Below are positions 47,608 through 56,894 of a DNA stretch of 64,000 bases, in pieces. The DNA is taken from assembly GCA_902798825.1 (NCBI GenBank), contig CADBYI010000002.1:1-64000 (forward strand), written 5' to 3'. The translations under genes were made by a program, and so were the position numbers. How positions within the stretch are numbered: the stretch's first letter is position 1; each line of letters begins with the position of its first letter. A model generated the notes under the pieces. The model had not been told where the DNA came from, did not search any database, and saw only the letters and a list, made by a program, of their open reading frames with translations. This DNA comes from an uncultured Eubacteriales bacterium. Its GTDB lineage: Bacteria > Bacillota > Clostridia > Christensenellales > CAG-138.

Positions 47608-48465
47608 TCAACCTTTCACAGCGCCGGCGGCAACACCCTTGATGATGTGCTTCTGGCAGATCAGATAGAAGATCACGATGGGGATGATGCCCAGGAAGAT
47701 CAACGCCATGGTGGCGCCCCAGTCCACCTGACCGTAGCTTCCCTGCAGGTACTGGATATGGATGGGGATGGTTCGATACAGGTTTCGATCCAGCACCAGA
47801 TAGGGCAGCAGATAGTCGTTCCACACCCACATGATCTCCAGAATGCCCACGGAGATCATGGTGGGTTTGAGCATGGGGAAAACCACCAGGAAATAGGTCT
47901 TTAAGGGGCCGCAGCCGTCGATGACCGCCGCCTCCTCTATCTCCAGGGGGATGCCCTTCACAAAGCCCACGAACATGAAGATGGCAAGCCCCGCGCCGAA
48001 GCCAAGATACACGATGGGAATGGTCCAGGGGGTGTTCAGCTTCAACGTGTCCGCCGTCTTCGACAGGGTAAACATGACCATCTGGAAGGGGACCACCATG
48101 GAGAACACGCACAGGTAATAGATGATCCGGCAAACCTTGGAGTCCACCCGGGCGATAAACCAGGCAGCCATGGACGTGAACAGCAGGATCAGCGCTGTGC
48201 TCAGGATGGTGATGGTGAAGCTGTAGAACACCGTCTTCCAGAAGCTATAGTTGCCGAAGGTCATACCCTTCACATAGTTGTCGACCCCCACGTAGGATTC
48301 GGCATTGGGCAGGGCGAAGGTCTCGGACTTCACATAGGTGCTCTGCTTGAAGGTGTTGATGATCAGCGTGAAGATGGGCATCATGTAAATGATGCAGATC
48401 ACAGCAAGGACGATGGAAAGGATGGTCCGTATCCGTTTTTCCCTGGCAAGGCTCTTTTGGTTCAT
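47608..48465 (-). CDS. Carbohydrate ABC transporter permease, MalG-like
   Basis: A 285-residue membrane subunit of a CUT1-type sugar importer with six predicted helices. The cytoplasmic EAA loop is EEAAVIDGCGPLKTYFLVVF near residues 186-205, which docks an ATPase. It begins with ATG overlapping the stop of the upstream permease gene. No ATPase gene is present, so a shared MsmX-type ATPase encoded elsewhere is expected. The C-terminus KGVAAGAVKG is typical of MalG-like permeases. Confidence 0.93.
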   Translation of the reverse strand: MNQKSLAREKRIRTILSIVLAVICIIYMMPIFTLIINTFKQSTYVKSETFALPNAESYVGVDNYVKGMTFGNYSFWKTVFYSFTITILSTALILLFTSMAAWFIARVDSKVCRIIYYLCVFSMVVPFQMVMFTLSKTADTLKLNTPWTIPIVYLGFGAGLAIFMFVGFVKGIPLEIEEAAVIDGCGPLKTYFLVVFPMLKPTMISVGILEIMWVWNDYLLPYLVLDRNLYRTIPIHIQYLQGSYGQVDWGATMALIFLGIIPIVIFYLICQKHIIKGVAAGAVKG

Positions 48466-49385
48466 TACTGCTGCACCTCCTTTTTACGCGTCGCGGACAG
48501 TTGAATGAGCCCCAGGGCCGCCACCAGGATGAAGAACAGCACGGCCTTCGCCTGGGCGGTGCCTCTGGCGGAGGTGTTGCCCACGTAGAACGTGTTGTAG
48601 ATGTTCAAAGCGATCATCTCCGTCTGCCCCACGGGCACGCCGTTGACAAAGGGCTTAGGAAGTCCGTTGGTCAGGGCCAGGTTCTGGTCAAACAGCTTGA
48701 AGCCATTGGTCAGGCTAAGGAAGGTGCAGATAGTGATGGAGGGCATCACGTTGGGAATGGTGACACGCCACAGGGTCTGCCAGCTGGAGGCGCCGTCGAT
48801 CTTGGCGGCCTCCAGCATATCGCTGGGCACGGCCTGCAATCCAGCGATATAGATGATCATCATATACCCTATCTGCTGCCAGGCCACCACGACGACCAAG
48901 GCCCAAAAGCCCCAGACGGGCTCCGTGACCAGGGTCTTTCCGTACATATACAGGATGCCGTCAAAGATCATGGACCAGATATAGCCCAGTACGATGCCGC
49001 CGATCAGGTTCGGCATGAAGAACACGGTCCGAAACAGGTTGCTGCCCTTCAGCTCCCGGGTCAACAGATAGGCCACCGTGAAGGCCAGCACGTTGATGAT
49101 GATGAGGCTCACCACCGCGAACAGGGCCGAATACCAGAAGGAGCGGACAAAGGTGGGGTCGTTGAAGGCTTTGACATAGTTGCTGAAAAAGGCCTTGTCA
49201 TTCATAAAGCCGTTCAGCTTGGCGTTGGACGTGGTGGTAAAGGTACAGAACGACAGATAGATGCCCTGTATGAACGGCCAGACGAAGCCGATGATAAACG
49301 CCGCCATCAGGGGCAGGATGAATATCCACCATTTTCTGCGGATAGGGTCTTTTCTCAAATCATAGTGCTTTCTTTTTCGGTTCAA
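48465..49385 (-). CDS. Carbohydrate ABC transporter permease, MalF-like
   Basis: A ~306-residue partner permease with six helices. The EAA loop LEAAKIDGASSWQTLWRVTI lies near residue 200. A TTG at 49385 has GAGGGG 9 nt upstream and is preferred; a GTG at 49394 is in frame but directly abuts that ribosome site. It is separated from the binding-protein gene by a hairpin that should lower permease expression relative to the binding protein. Confidence 0.9.
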   Translation of the reverse strand: MNRKRKHYDLRKDPIRRKWWIFILPLMAAFIIGFVWPFIQGIYLSFCTFTTTSNAKLNGFMNDKAFFSNYVKAFNDPTFVRSFWYSALFAVVSLIIINVLAFTVAYLLTRELKGSNLFRTVFFMPNLIGGIVLGYIWSMIFDGILYMYGKTLVTEPVWGFWALVVVVAWQQIGYMMIIYIAGLQAVPSDMLEAAKIDGASSWQTLWRVTIPNVMPSITICTFLSLTNGFKLFDQNLALTNGLPKPFVNGVPVGQTEMIALNIYNTFYVGNTSARGTAQAKAVLFFILVAALGLIQLSATRKKEVQQ

Positions 49386-49427
49386 ATGAAACACCCCTCT
49401 GCTTCAATCGGTCGAAGAAAAAATCAA

Positions 49428-49451
49428 GGGACGGGCGAAATCGCCCGCCCC
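49428..49451 (-). terminator. Attenuating hairpin between binding protein and permeases
   Basis: On the minus strand GGGGCGGGCGA / TCGCCCGTCCC with a 2-nt nominal loop, followed by TTGATTTTTTC. It stands between the solute-binding-protein gene and malF, a usual place for partial termination. Confidence 0.72.
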
Positions 49452-49481
49452 TCAAGGTTACTTAGCAAATGATTCTGCGAT

Positions 49482-50750
49482 TTAGCCGTTCACCTGGGAA
49501 TACTGATAGGCCCAGCCGTCCACGATGGCGGAACGGACCTGCTCCCAGTTGGCGTCGGTCTGATCGGCGTTGTAGGCGTTCAGAGCGGACACGAAAGCAG
49601 CACGGTAGGCGTCCACGTTGGGCTGGTAGTTGGTGGCCCAATCCATGACGTAGCAGCCATTGTTGGCATAGTCATTGGCCATGGCCAGGAAGCCGTTGGT
49701 GGATTCGGCAGCCTGCTTATAGGGCATGACGCCGAAGGAGTCGACCAGGATGCGGGAAGCCTCGGCATCGGTCACGCACCAGTAGAGGAAGTCCATGGTG
49801 GCGTCGATATCGGCCTGCTTCGCGTTGGCGTTGATGGCCCAGCAGTTCTCAGTACCGCAGTTGAGGCCGGCCTTCTCCTCGCCTTCCACGCCGCAGTAGT
49901 AGGGAATCATGGCCACGTTCTTGCCCTCGGACACGGCGCCGTACTCCCAGGAGCCGTTCACGAAGAACACAGCCTTGTCGGCCTTGAACTCGCCCTCGGC
50001 GTCATGACCGCCGGCGGCAAAGGTGGCGGGATCGAACTCGCTGTTGTTGATGGCCAGATCATACAGGTTCTTGAAGTTGGGCACGAATTCGCCGGTGATG
50101 GTGGCCGGGCACTCGGTCCAGACCTTGCCGGCGGCGCGCTCTTCATAGACGTAGTCCAGGTTGATCATGTGGCCGGTGAACCGCCAGCTGGAGGAACCGT
50201 CCATGTCGGAAGAGGTGAAGGCGTCGAAGCCCAGCTCGGCGGCGCGGGCGTGGATGTCCTCCACAACGGCCTTCAGAGTATCAAAGTTGGTGATCTCATC
50301 CAGCTTGTGGCCGGCTTTTTCCAGGAGGTCCACATTGACGATGATGCCGTAGCACTCATAGCAGTAGCCGATGGAGCACAGCTTGCCGTTTTCATCATAG
50401 AGATTGTAGGCGTCGGTGTTCAGCTCATTGGCAATCTTGGTGCCGGTCAGATCCAGGCAGTACTCGGACCAGGTCTTCACGCCTTCCTGGTTGCCCACGA
50501 TGAACAGGGTGGGCGGAGTGGACTTATCCATCTCGGCGGTGAGAGTCTGGCTGTAGGTGCCGGAGGCGGCGGTGACCACGTTCACGGGAACGCCGGTCTT
50601 TTCGGTGTACATCTTGGCGATCTGCTGCAGAACTTCATCGGATTCGGGCTTGAAGTTCAGCCAGTAGACGGAGCCGGTTTCCGCCGTGGTCACGGGGACC
50701 AGAGCGAACATGAGGCACAGAACGAGCGCCAGAGCAAAGAATTTCTTCAT
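49482..50750 (-). CDS. Sugar ABC transporter substrate-binding protein
   Basis: A 422-residue extracellular solute-binding protein (family 1). Residues 1-23 (MKKFFALALVLCLMFALVPV) are a signal peptide with a likely AxA-like cleavage near TTAE. There is no proper lipobox: the only cysteine (residue 12) lies inside the hydrophobic core in an unfavourable setting. The mature part has the usual two-lobe pattern, with KMYTEKTGVPVNVVTAASGT near 48-67 and FFVNGSWEYGAV near 254-265. A Trp/Tyr-rich composition suits sugar binding, but the ligand is not predictable. AAAGGA precedes the ATG. Confidence 0.92.
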   Translation of the reverse strand: MKKFFALALVLCLMFALVPVTTAETGSVYWLNFKPESDEVLQQIAKMYTEKTGVPVNVVTAASGTYSQTLTAEMDKSTPPTLFIVGNQEGVKTWSEYCLDLTGTKIANELNTDAYNLYDENGKLCSIGYCYECYGIIVNVDLLEKAGHKLDEITNFDTLKAVVEDIHARAAELGFDAFTSSDMDGSSSWRFTGHMINLDYVYEERAAGKVWTECPATITGEFVPNFKNLYDLAINNSEFDPATFAAGGHDAEGEFKADKAVFFVNGSWEYGAVSEGKNVAMIPYYCGVEGEEKAGLNCGTENCWAINANAKQADIDATMDFLYWCVTDAEASRILVDSFGVMPYKQAAESTNGFLAMANDYANNGCYVMDWATNYQPNVDAYRAAFVSALNAYNADQTDANWEQVRSAIVDGWAYQYSQVNG

Positions 50751-50809
50751 TTTTGTTGTCCTTTCTTTTTATTCTCCTTCCATTACAAAAGGAGGTATTT
50801 AACATAATA

Positions 50810-50837
50810 ATTTTACTCCCACATTTGTGTCTGTCAA
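50810..50837 (-). promoter_or_regulatory. Promoter of the sugar ABC importer operon
   Basis: Minus-strand perfect TTGACA, a 16-nt spacer and TAAAAT. The leader is about 55 nt and contains a second GGAGG-like site (50790s) with no visible frame. No CRE box is recognised. Confidence 0.72.
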
Positions 50838-50987
50838 GTGAGTTTTTTCAAAAAGACGAAAAGAATTATGGACGAGCAATCGTTTTTCGTTTTCTTTTGG
50901 TTGAGAATGCAGTTTTTTCCTGTAATAAACCGGGGCCGAAAAGGAAAGAGTAAGGGCGAAAAGCAAAGCAAAGGAGGTGAAACGTAA

Positions 50988-51179
50988 ATGGCACGCAACA
51001 GCTCTATGGTTCCTGAAAACCAGGACAAGCTCGGCAACTTCAAGTCTGAGGTGGCTTCTTCCCTGAACATCAACCTCAAGCAGGGTTACAATGGCGATCT
51101 GACCTCTCGTGAGGCCGGCAGCATCGGCGGCGAGATGGTGAAGCGCATGATCGAGTACGCTGAAAAGAACATGCACTGA
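50988..51179 (+). CDS. Alpha/beta-type small acid-soluble spore protein
   Basis: A 63-residue spore DNA-protecting protein. FKSEVASSLNI near residues 14-24 contains the GPR germination-protease site (Ser-Glu/Val-Ala), and LTSREAGSIGGEMVKRMIE near 37-55 is the conserved DNA-binding C-terminal motif. AAGGAGGTGA precedes the ATG by 8 nt. Expression should be forespore-specific (SigG), but I could not fix a convincing SigG promoter in the A/T-rich 130 bp upstream. It shows that this organism makes endospores. Confidence 0.95.
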   Translation: MARNSSMVPENQDKLGNFKSEVASSLNINLKQGYNGDLTSREAGSIGGEMVKRMIEYAEKNMH

Positions 51180-51272
51180 CGAAACGAACGACACGTACCG
51201 CGCGTATGGACACATACGCAAACAATTACATGGCTGCTCGACCGGCGCCGTGATCTACATACAGCATGGCAG

Positions 51273-51306
51273 AAAAAGGCCGTCTCGATGTGAGACAGCC
51301 TTTTTT
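51273..51306. terminator. Bidirectional terminator between SASP and recG
   Basis: AAAAAGGC-GTCTC stem against GAGAC-GCCTTTTTT with loop GATGT and one mismatch pair. Confidence 0.85.
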
Positions 51307-51307
51307 C

Positions 51308-53305
51308 TTAATTCATGGCAATGTGCTCCATGCCTCGATAGCGTTGGCGGGCAGCCTCCATGAGCTGCTCATTCTCCAGGCTGGGAAGGCTGTATATCTC
51401 CCCGGCATCCACGGAAGCCGCTTCCAAAAGCGACATAGGACAATCCTTAAGGAAGCCGTCCTCTCGCTCCTCCCCCGCCTGGCGGATGCCCATCAGGTCT
51501 CCGGCGCCTCGAAGCTGCAGATCTCGCTCGGCGATCTTGAATCCGTCGGTGGTATCCAGCATGGCCTGGAGCCGCTCCATGGCGGTTTTCTTCTGCTCGT
51601 AGACCACCAAATAGCAGTGGGCCTGCTGCGCCCCGCGGCCCACCCGGCCCCGAAGCTGATGCATGGCGGAAAGGCCGAAACGCTCCGCTCCCTCGATGAC
51701 CATATGGGCGGCCTGTGGCACGTGGACCCCCACTTCGATGACCGTGGTGGAGATGAGGATGGGGGCTTCTCCCCCATGGAATCGGGCCATGACGTCCTGT
51801 TTTTGAGCCTCACTCATGCGGCCATGGAGCTTCAGCAGGGGTACCTCCCCCACCAGTTCCATGACCTCGTCGAACACCTCGTCCACGGACAAGCCTTCCA
51901 GCCCCTCCGTTTTCTCGATCAGGGGGCAGACCACATAGCTCTGCTCCCCCTCCTTCACCCGCTGTGCCAGGTACCGGTACATGTCCTTGCGCTTGGCCGG
52001 TCCCACCAGATGGGTTTTGATGGGCTTGCGTCCGGCTGGGAGCTGGTCGATGACGGAAAGGTCCAGATCCCCATAGAGGATCAGGGCCAGCGTGCGGGGA
52101 ATGGGCGTGGCGCTCATGACCAGCACGTCCGGCCGGTTGCCCTTCTGCTCCATGGCGGCGCGCTGTTGGACGCCGAAGCGATGCTGCTCATCGCAGACCA
52201 CCACTCCCAGATTGTTGAATCGCACATTTTGGGAGAACAGGGCGTGTGTGCCGGTGACCGCCTTCCAGGCACCGCTTTCTATGTTTTGCAGAGCCGTCCG
52301 CTTCTCCCGGGTCGTTTCACTGCCCAACAGGAGGCCGCATTGGTCCCCAAAGAGAGCTTTCAGGGATTCATAGTGCTGACGGGCCAATATCTCCGTGGGC
52401 GCCAAAAGGACGCCCTGAAAGCCATCCCGGGCGGCAGCGTAGAGCGCAAACAGAGCGATGCTGGTCTTTCCGGACCCCACGTCCCCTTCGATCATTCGGT
52501 TCATGGGGATGGGGTCGCTCATGTCTCGGGCTACCTCGGCAAGGACCCGCTGCTGGGCGTGGGTTGGGGTAAAGGGCAGTGTCTTGAGATAGTCAGCCAA
52601 CGACGCCTGGGCGTGAAAGGCAATGCCGTTGTGCCGTTTTCGTTCGGCCTTCAACTCCTGGGAGGCCAGGAAATAGTAGAGGGCGTCCTCATAGGCACGG
52701 CGGCGGCGGGCGTCGTCCAGCTTCGACCGATCCGTGGGAAAATGCAGCTCCCACAGGGCCTCCTTACGCCCCGGCAAACGATGCTTCTCCCGCAAGGATG
52801 CAGGCAGCGTCTCCTCCAGGTTCGCCGCTTCCAGGGCGGAGCGGATGCCGTCCCGCAGGTTGGATTGGGTCAGCCCCTTGAGGGTCGCATACACGGGCAC
52901 GATGCCGCGAAGCTCCTTCGCGAGCAGCGGATTCAGCAGGGCGGGTGCTCCCTTGTCCCCGATATGGACCCGGCCTGAAGCGATGTATGTCTGTCCCGCC
53001 TCCAGGCCCTTGGCACGATAGGGCTGGTTGAAGTAGCGCAATGCCACCCGCTTGCCTGCGGCGTCCCGTCCATAGACGGAAACGGTGGTCAACCCCTTCC
53101 GTGAATACCAGGAGGGACCGGAGGTCAACTGAACTTGCACCGACGCAAAGGTACCGTCCACCAGCTCCGCCACCGGCGTGCAGGTGGAATAATCAAGATA
53201 GCTGCTGGGATAGTAGGTCACCAAGTCGCCCAGGCTTTCGATCCCCAGCTGTCGCAGAAGCTCTATTCTTTTGGGGCCGATGCCCTTGATGTCTGCAAGC
53301 TCCAT
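51308..53305 (-). CDS. recG: ATP-dependent DNA helicase RecG
   Basis: A 665-residue branch-migration helicase for recombination and fork reversal. It opens at the wedge-domain HhH-like motif (IKGIGPKRIELLRQLGIESL), then an OB fold, MIEGDVGSGKTSIALFAL (Walker A near 270), DEQHRFGVQQR (DEQH near 370), SATPIPRTLAL and helicase C motifs with GRVGRG. Complete, slightly short at the N-terminus. The ATG follows 6 nt after a terminator T-run and has no ribosome site, so how it is translated is unclear. Confidence 0.95.
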   Translation of the reverse strand: MELADIKGIGPKRIELLRQLGIESLGDLVTYYPSSYLDYSTCTPVAELVDGTFASVQVQLTSGPSWYSRKGLTTVSVYGRDAAGKRVALRYFNQPYRAKGLEAGQTYIASGRVHIGDKGAPALLNPLLAKELRGIVPVYATLKGLTQSNLRDGIRSALEAANLEETLPASLREKHRLPGRKEALWELHFPTDRSKLDDARRRRAYEDALYYFLASQELKAERKRHNGIAFHAQASLADYLKTLPFTPTHAQQRVLAEVARDMSDPIPMNRMIEGDVGSGKTSIALFALYAAARDGFQGVLLAPTEILARQHYESLKALFGDQCGLLLGSETTREKRTALQNIESGAWKAVTGTHALFSQNVRFNNLGVVVCDEQHRFGVQQRAAMEQKGNRPDVLVMSATPIPRTLALILYGDLDLSVIDQLPAGRKPIKTHLVGPAKRKDMYRYLAQRVKEGEQSYVVCPLIEKTEGLEGLSVDEVFDEVMELVGEVPLLKLHGRMSEAQKQDVMARFHGGEAPILISTTVIEVGVHVPQAAHMVIEGAERFGLSAMHQLRGRVGRGAQQAHCYLVVYEQKKTAMERLQAMLDTTDGFKIAERDLQLRGAGDLMGIRQAGEEREDGFLKDCPMSLLEAASVDAGEIYSLPSLENEQLMEAARQRYRGMEHIAMN

Positions 53306-53311
53306 GATTTG

Positions 53312-53335
53312 AAAAAAGCCGCCGGTGGGCGGCTT
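53312..53335 (-). terminator. Terminator of the fakA operon, abutting recG
   Basis: AAGCCGCC / GGCGGCTT stem with a 4-nt loop and a six-T run on the minus strand, ending 6 nt before the recG ATG. Confidence 0.8.
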
Positions 53336-53347
53336 GTGATTTCGTTC

Positions 53348-55003
53348 TCAGAGTACCGAGAAGTAGTAGCTGTAGAGGGGTTGTCCGCCGTTGCGGCTCA
53401 TGAACTCAGACTCGGGATACTTCTCCTCCAGCCGGGCGATCAGGGCGTCCGCTCTGCTCTCCTCAACGTCCGCGCCGTAGTACACGGTGACGGAGCATTC
53501 GTCGTCCCCCAGCTTCTCGATCATATGCTCCACCAGCTCGAAGGCCGCTTCGTCCGCATCGGGGCTGACGGTATTCAGATCCCCATCCAGCATGCCGATG
53601 AAGTCCCCCTGATGGATGACCTTGCCGTTGAGCTGGGTCTCCCTTACCGCGAAAGTGACGGAGCCGGAGATGACCTCCTGGAAGGCTTCGGTCATGTTGC
53701 TCACGTTGTTCTCCAGGGATTCGTCGGGATTGAAGGCCATGGCCGCCGCGATGCCCTGGGGAATGGTCTTGGTGGGCAGCACCTCCACATGACAGCTGCA
53801 CAGCACGGAGGCCTGGGTTGCGGCCAGGATGATGTTGCTGTTGTTGGGCAGGATGAACACGTTGCGGGCGTTCACCTGATGGACCGCATTGACGATGCTG
53901 TCGATGCTGGGGTTCATGGTCTGGCCGCCGGAGATGATATAGTCCGTAGACAGGGCCCGGAACACCTCGTCCACCCCTGCGCCGCAGCTGACGGATATGA
54001 GGGCAAACTCCTTCTCGTTCTTCTTGCGGTTGGCGGCCAGCTGCCGATTCTGCTCCCGCATGTTTTCGATCTTGATCCGGTCCAGCTCGCCATAGCGCAT
54101 AGCCATCTGCAGAACCTTCCCGGGGCAGTTGGAATGGACATGGATCTTCACCGTGTCGCTGTCGCAGGCCACCACCACGGAGTCGCCCACCCGTTCCAGA
54201 TGCCGACGGAACTGATCCAAATCCTTCTCCTCGAAGCCGTCATACAGATGGACGATGAAGAACTCAGTGCAGTAGCCAAACTGGATATCCTCGGCGTTGA
54301 ACTGGTCGAAACTGGCCGTTTCGCCGGATTCCTTCTCCTCGGTCTTTTCCTCTTTCGGCAGGACTTCCAGATTCACCTCGCCGTTCATGGCCATCAAAAA
54401 GCCCTGGTAGATGAACAGCAGACCCTTTCCGCCGGAGTCCACCACCCCCGCTTCCTTGAGCACGGGCAGCAGGTCAGGAGTGATCCGCAAGGATTCCTCG
54501 CCCTTTTGAAGGCACAGGATCATCAGCGCCTCGCAGCCCAGTCCCCCATCCGTATCCAACGCTTTTTGCAGTTCCTCGGAGATCATGCGGGACACGGTGA
54601 GGATGGTCCCCTCCTTGGGCTTCATGACGGCCTTATAGGCGGCCTTGGTGCCCTCCGCCATGGCGGCGACAAAGGCGATACCGTCCAGCTCCTCGTGGCC
54701 CTTGGCGACCTTGTAAAAGCCCCTGAACAGCTGGGACAGGATGACGCCGGAATTGCCTCGGGCGCTTCTCAAAGCACCGGAGGAGACCTTTGCCATCACT
54801 TCCTCCACGGTGGCCGTCTCGGGCATGGTCCGCAAATCCTTCACAGCACCCTGCATGGTCATGGACATATTGGTGCCCGTATCCCCATCGGGAACGGGGA
54901 ACACGTTCAGCGAGTCCACCAGCGCCCGGTTCTTCTCAAGCAACGTTGCGCCAGCCAGGAACATGTCCCTGAGCAGAGCGCCGTCTATGGTATCTTTAAT
55001 CAA
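53348..55003 (-). CDS. fakA: Fatty acid kinase catalytic subunit FakA (DAK2/DegV-type)
   Basis: A 551-residue protein. The N-terminal DAK2 kinase domain holds NVFPVPDGDTGTNMSMTM near residues 33-50 (Asp metal ligands) and GARGNSGVILSQ-type sequence (SARGNSGVILSQLFRGF) near 78-94. A middle domain and a C-terminal DegV-like region (YIISGGQTMNPS, FILPNNSNI) follow. Family members phosphorylate exogenous fatty acids with a FakB partner. TTG start with GGAGG 8 nt upstream. It follows the Asp23 gene, the standard yloU-yloV pair. Confidence 0.92.
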   Translation of the reverse strand: MIKDTIDGALLRDMFLAGATLLEKNRALVDSLNVFPVPDGDTGTNMSMTMQGAVKDLRTMPETATVEEVMAKVSSGALRSARGNSGVILSQLFRGFYKVAKGHEELDGIAFVAAMAEGTKAAYKAVMKPKEGTILTVSRMISEELQKALDTDGGLGCEALMILCLQKGEESLRITPDLLPVLKEAGVVDSGGKGLLFIYQGFLMAMNGEVNLEVLPKEEKTEEKESGETASFDQFNAEDIQFGYCTEFFIVHLYDGFEEKDLDQFRRHLERVGDSVVVACDSDTVKIHVHSNCPGKVLQMAMRYGELDRIKIENMREQNRQLAANRKKNEKEFALISVSCGAGVDEVFRALSTDYIISGGQTMNPSIDSIVNAVHQVNARNVFILPNNSNIILAATQASVLCSCHVEVLPTKTIPQGIAAAMAFNPDESLENNVSNMTEAFQEVISGSVTFAVRETQLNGKVIHQGDFIGMLDGDLNTVSPDADEAAFELVEHMIEKLGDDECSVTVYYGADVEESRADALIARLEEKYPESEFMSRNGGQPLYSYYFSVL

Positions 55004-55024
55004 ACTACTTTCCTCCCGGGCGTA

Positions 55025-55381
55025 TTAGACTACTCGGATCCCTTCCACGTGAATGTTCACGTTGTTCACATTGACGCCGGTGAATTCCTCCACCCGATAC
55101 TTCACATTGCTCTTGCAATTGGAAGCAACGGCCGGCAGGGAAACGCCGTACTGCAGAATGACATACAGATCGATATCCACCAGATTCTCGTTCACGGTGG
55201 TGACCTTGATCCCCTTCTTCAGATTGTCCTTTCCCAGCAGCTCCGCCAGCGTGTCGCCTGTGCGCTTCGAGCACATGCCGACGATCCCGTAGTTTTCTAC
55301 CGCGGCATAGCCAGCCACGATGGAGACAAGTTCCTCCGCCATGGTGATCTTGCCGTATTCGTTTTTGATCTCAATCGTCAT
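55025..55381 (-). CDS. Asp23/Gls24 family envelope stress protein
   Basis: A 118-residue Asp23-domain protein (YloU-like). YGKITMAEELVSIVAGYAA near residues 8-26 and the strand-rich DIDLYVILQYGVSLPAVASN near 74-93 are characteristic. The family is linked to cell-wall or membrane homeostasis and is commonly paired with fakA. The ATG at 55381 has AAAGGAGA 7 nt upstream; a longer frame upstream lacks family similarity. rpmB, often adjacent in Bacillota, is not here. Confidence 0.9.
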   Translation of the reverse strand: MTIEIKNEYGKITMAEELVSIVAGYAAVENYGIVGMCSKRTGDTLAELLGKDNLKKGIKVTTVNENLVDIDLYVILQYGVSLPAVASNCKSNVKYRVEEFTGVNVNNVNIHVEGIRVV

Positions 55382-55451
55382 GCTGCGTCTCCTTTCTGAT
55401 TCCCCATTGTACTGAGTGTATGCACGCCGGCTCACCGGGTATGCTCACCGA

Positions 55452-56198
55452 TTACTCCTCGTCGTCCTCGGGCAGGTTGCCGTTGTGATAGACCTCCTGC
55501 ACGTCGTCGTTGTCCTCCAGGTTGTCCAGGAACCGGTAGACCTTTTCCACCGTCTCCGGATCGCTGATGTCCACGGTGTTCTGGGGGATCATGGCCACCT
55601 CCGCCTTCAGGAAGGTGTACCCCTTCCCCTCAAGGGCCTCGCGGACCGCGGAGAAATCGGAGGGCGCGGTGTAGACCTCAAAGGCATCGTCCTGGGGAAC
55701 GAAATCCTCGGCGCCGGCGTCCAGGGCCTCCATCATGACCTCGTCCTCGTCCATGAGGGCCGTGCGCTCGATGATGATCTGGCCCTTCTTGTCGAACATC
55801 CAGGCCACGGAACCGGTGGCGCCCAGATTCCCGCCGGCCTTGGAGAAGATATGGCGCATCTCCGCCGCGATACGGTTTCTGTTGTCGGTGACGATCTCCA
55901 CATACACGGCCAGGTTGCCGGGGCCGTACCCTTCATAGGTGATCTCCTCATAGTTGACGGAGCCGGCCTCGCCCGCCGCCTTCTTGATGGAGCGGTTGAT
56001 GTTGTCGTTGGGCATGTTGGCCGCCTTCGCCTTGGCGATGACGTCGCGAAGCTTGGAGTTGTTGGCAGGATCGGGACCGCCGCCCTCTTTGACGGCGATG
56101 ACGATCTCACGACCGATCTTGGTAAAGATCTTGCCGCGGGCGGCGTCGGTCTTTTCCTTCTTGTTCTTGATGTTTGCCCATTTGGAATGTCCGGACAT
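55452..56198 (-). CDS. yebC: YebC/PmpR family protein
   Basis: A 248-residue member of the YebC family, described as transcription regulators or as translation factors easing polyproline stalling. [20 protein letters not shown] opens it, with [20 protein letters not shown] near 51-70 and [20 protein letters not shown] near 101-120. An acidic C-terminus ends LPEDDEE. AGGAGG precedes ATG. It follows the NagB-like gene by 24 nt, which probably gives one transcript from the hydrolase promoter. Confidence 0.95.
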   Translation of the reverse strand: MSGHSKWANIKNKKEKTDAARGKIFTKIGREIVIAVKEGGGPDPANNSKLRDVIAKAKAANMPNDNINRSIKKAAGEAGSVNYEEITYEGYGPGNLAVYVEIVTDNRNRIAAEMRHIFSKAGGNLGATGSVAWMFDKKGQIIIERTALMDEDEVMMEALDAGAEDFVPQDDAFEVYTAPSDFSAVREALEGKGYTFLKAEVAMIPQNTVDISDPETVEKVYRFLDNLEDNDDVQEVYHNGNLPEDDEE

Positions 56199-56222
56199 AG
56201 TAACCTCCTGAAAGAAAATGAA

Positions 56223-56894
56223 TTATCCCAATAGAGATGCGGCTTCCTCATCCAAAAGGAAGGTGGCAGCCGCATGCAATTGCAGCATACTGGCGGGCAA
56301 GGCGGTGTTCACCGCCCCGCGGATGGCGCTTCGGGCCACTTCGGCCATATCCCGGCCGGTCATGAGCACGATGAGCTTTTTTGCGGACATCAGGGTGCTG
56401 ATCCCCGCCGTCACGATCTTATCCCCCTTGTAGAGTTCCACATGGGTGGTGGGGGCGATCCCCTCCTCCGGCACGTTGAACAGAAGGGACCCGTCCGGCC
56501 CCGCGCTCAACAGAGCCACGTCCATACCCCCCGCCTGCAGGATGGTGTCCTCGAAGCCATGGCAGCTGTCCGCCCAGTTGTCGGACACGTCGTCGGGCGC
56601 CAGCACCTTTTCTTCGCCCAGGGAAAGCTCCTGATACAGGGACCTGTCCATGAAGGTGCGCAGCGGCTCCTTCCCTTCCTCTCGGACCCGCTCGGAAAGC
56701 TGGAACACGGTGGCCTTGCCCCAGCTCAACAGGCCGTTCATGGTCATAGCCCGCAGGGACTGAAAAACCGGGACCAGCGACGATGAGCAATCCACCCCCA
56801 GCACCAGGGAAGGCTTTTCAATGAGCTGCCCACCGAGGAGCGTGGCCGCCGCGGTGGCCGCAGTCTGGGCGTCGGAAAAGACCAGGACGCTCAT
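56223..56894 (-). CDS. NagB-like sugar-phosphate isomerase-fold protein with altered active site
   Basis: A 223-residue protein of the glucosamine-6-phosphate deaminase/6-phosphogluconolactonase fold. It keeps the family layout (LGVDCSSS, then VFQLSERV, then VALLSAGPDGSLLFNVPEEG) but lacks key residues of active NagB. The MDEY-type aspartate is replaced in QLSERV, and GxDGH reads GPDGS, so the ring-opening His is Ser. It may therefore be inactive on glucosamine 6-phosphate or have another role. ATGA overlap with the upstream hydrolase shows coupling. Confidence is good for the fold and low for activity. Confidence 0.78.
   Translation of the reverse strand: MSVLVFSDAQTAATAAATLLGGQLIEKPSLVLGVDCSSSLVPVFQSLRAMTMNGLLSWGKATVFQLSERVREEGKEPLRTFMDRSLYQELSLGEEKVLAPDDVSDNWADSCHGFEDTILQAGGMDVALLSAGPDGSLLFNVPEEGIAPTTHVELYKGDKIVTAGISTLMSAKKLIVLMTGRDMAEVARSAIRGAVNTALPASMLQLHAAATFLLDEEAASLLG

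Noticed and set aside
50860..50987. SigG promoter upstream of the SASP gene
   Set aside because: GAATG near 50904 resembles a -35, but no -10 box lies at the needed 17-18 nt spacing.
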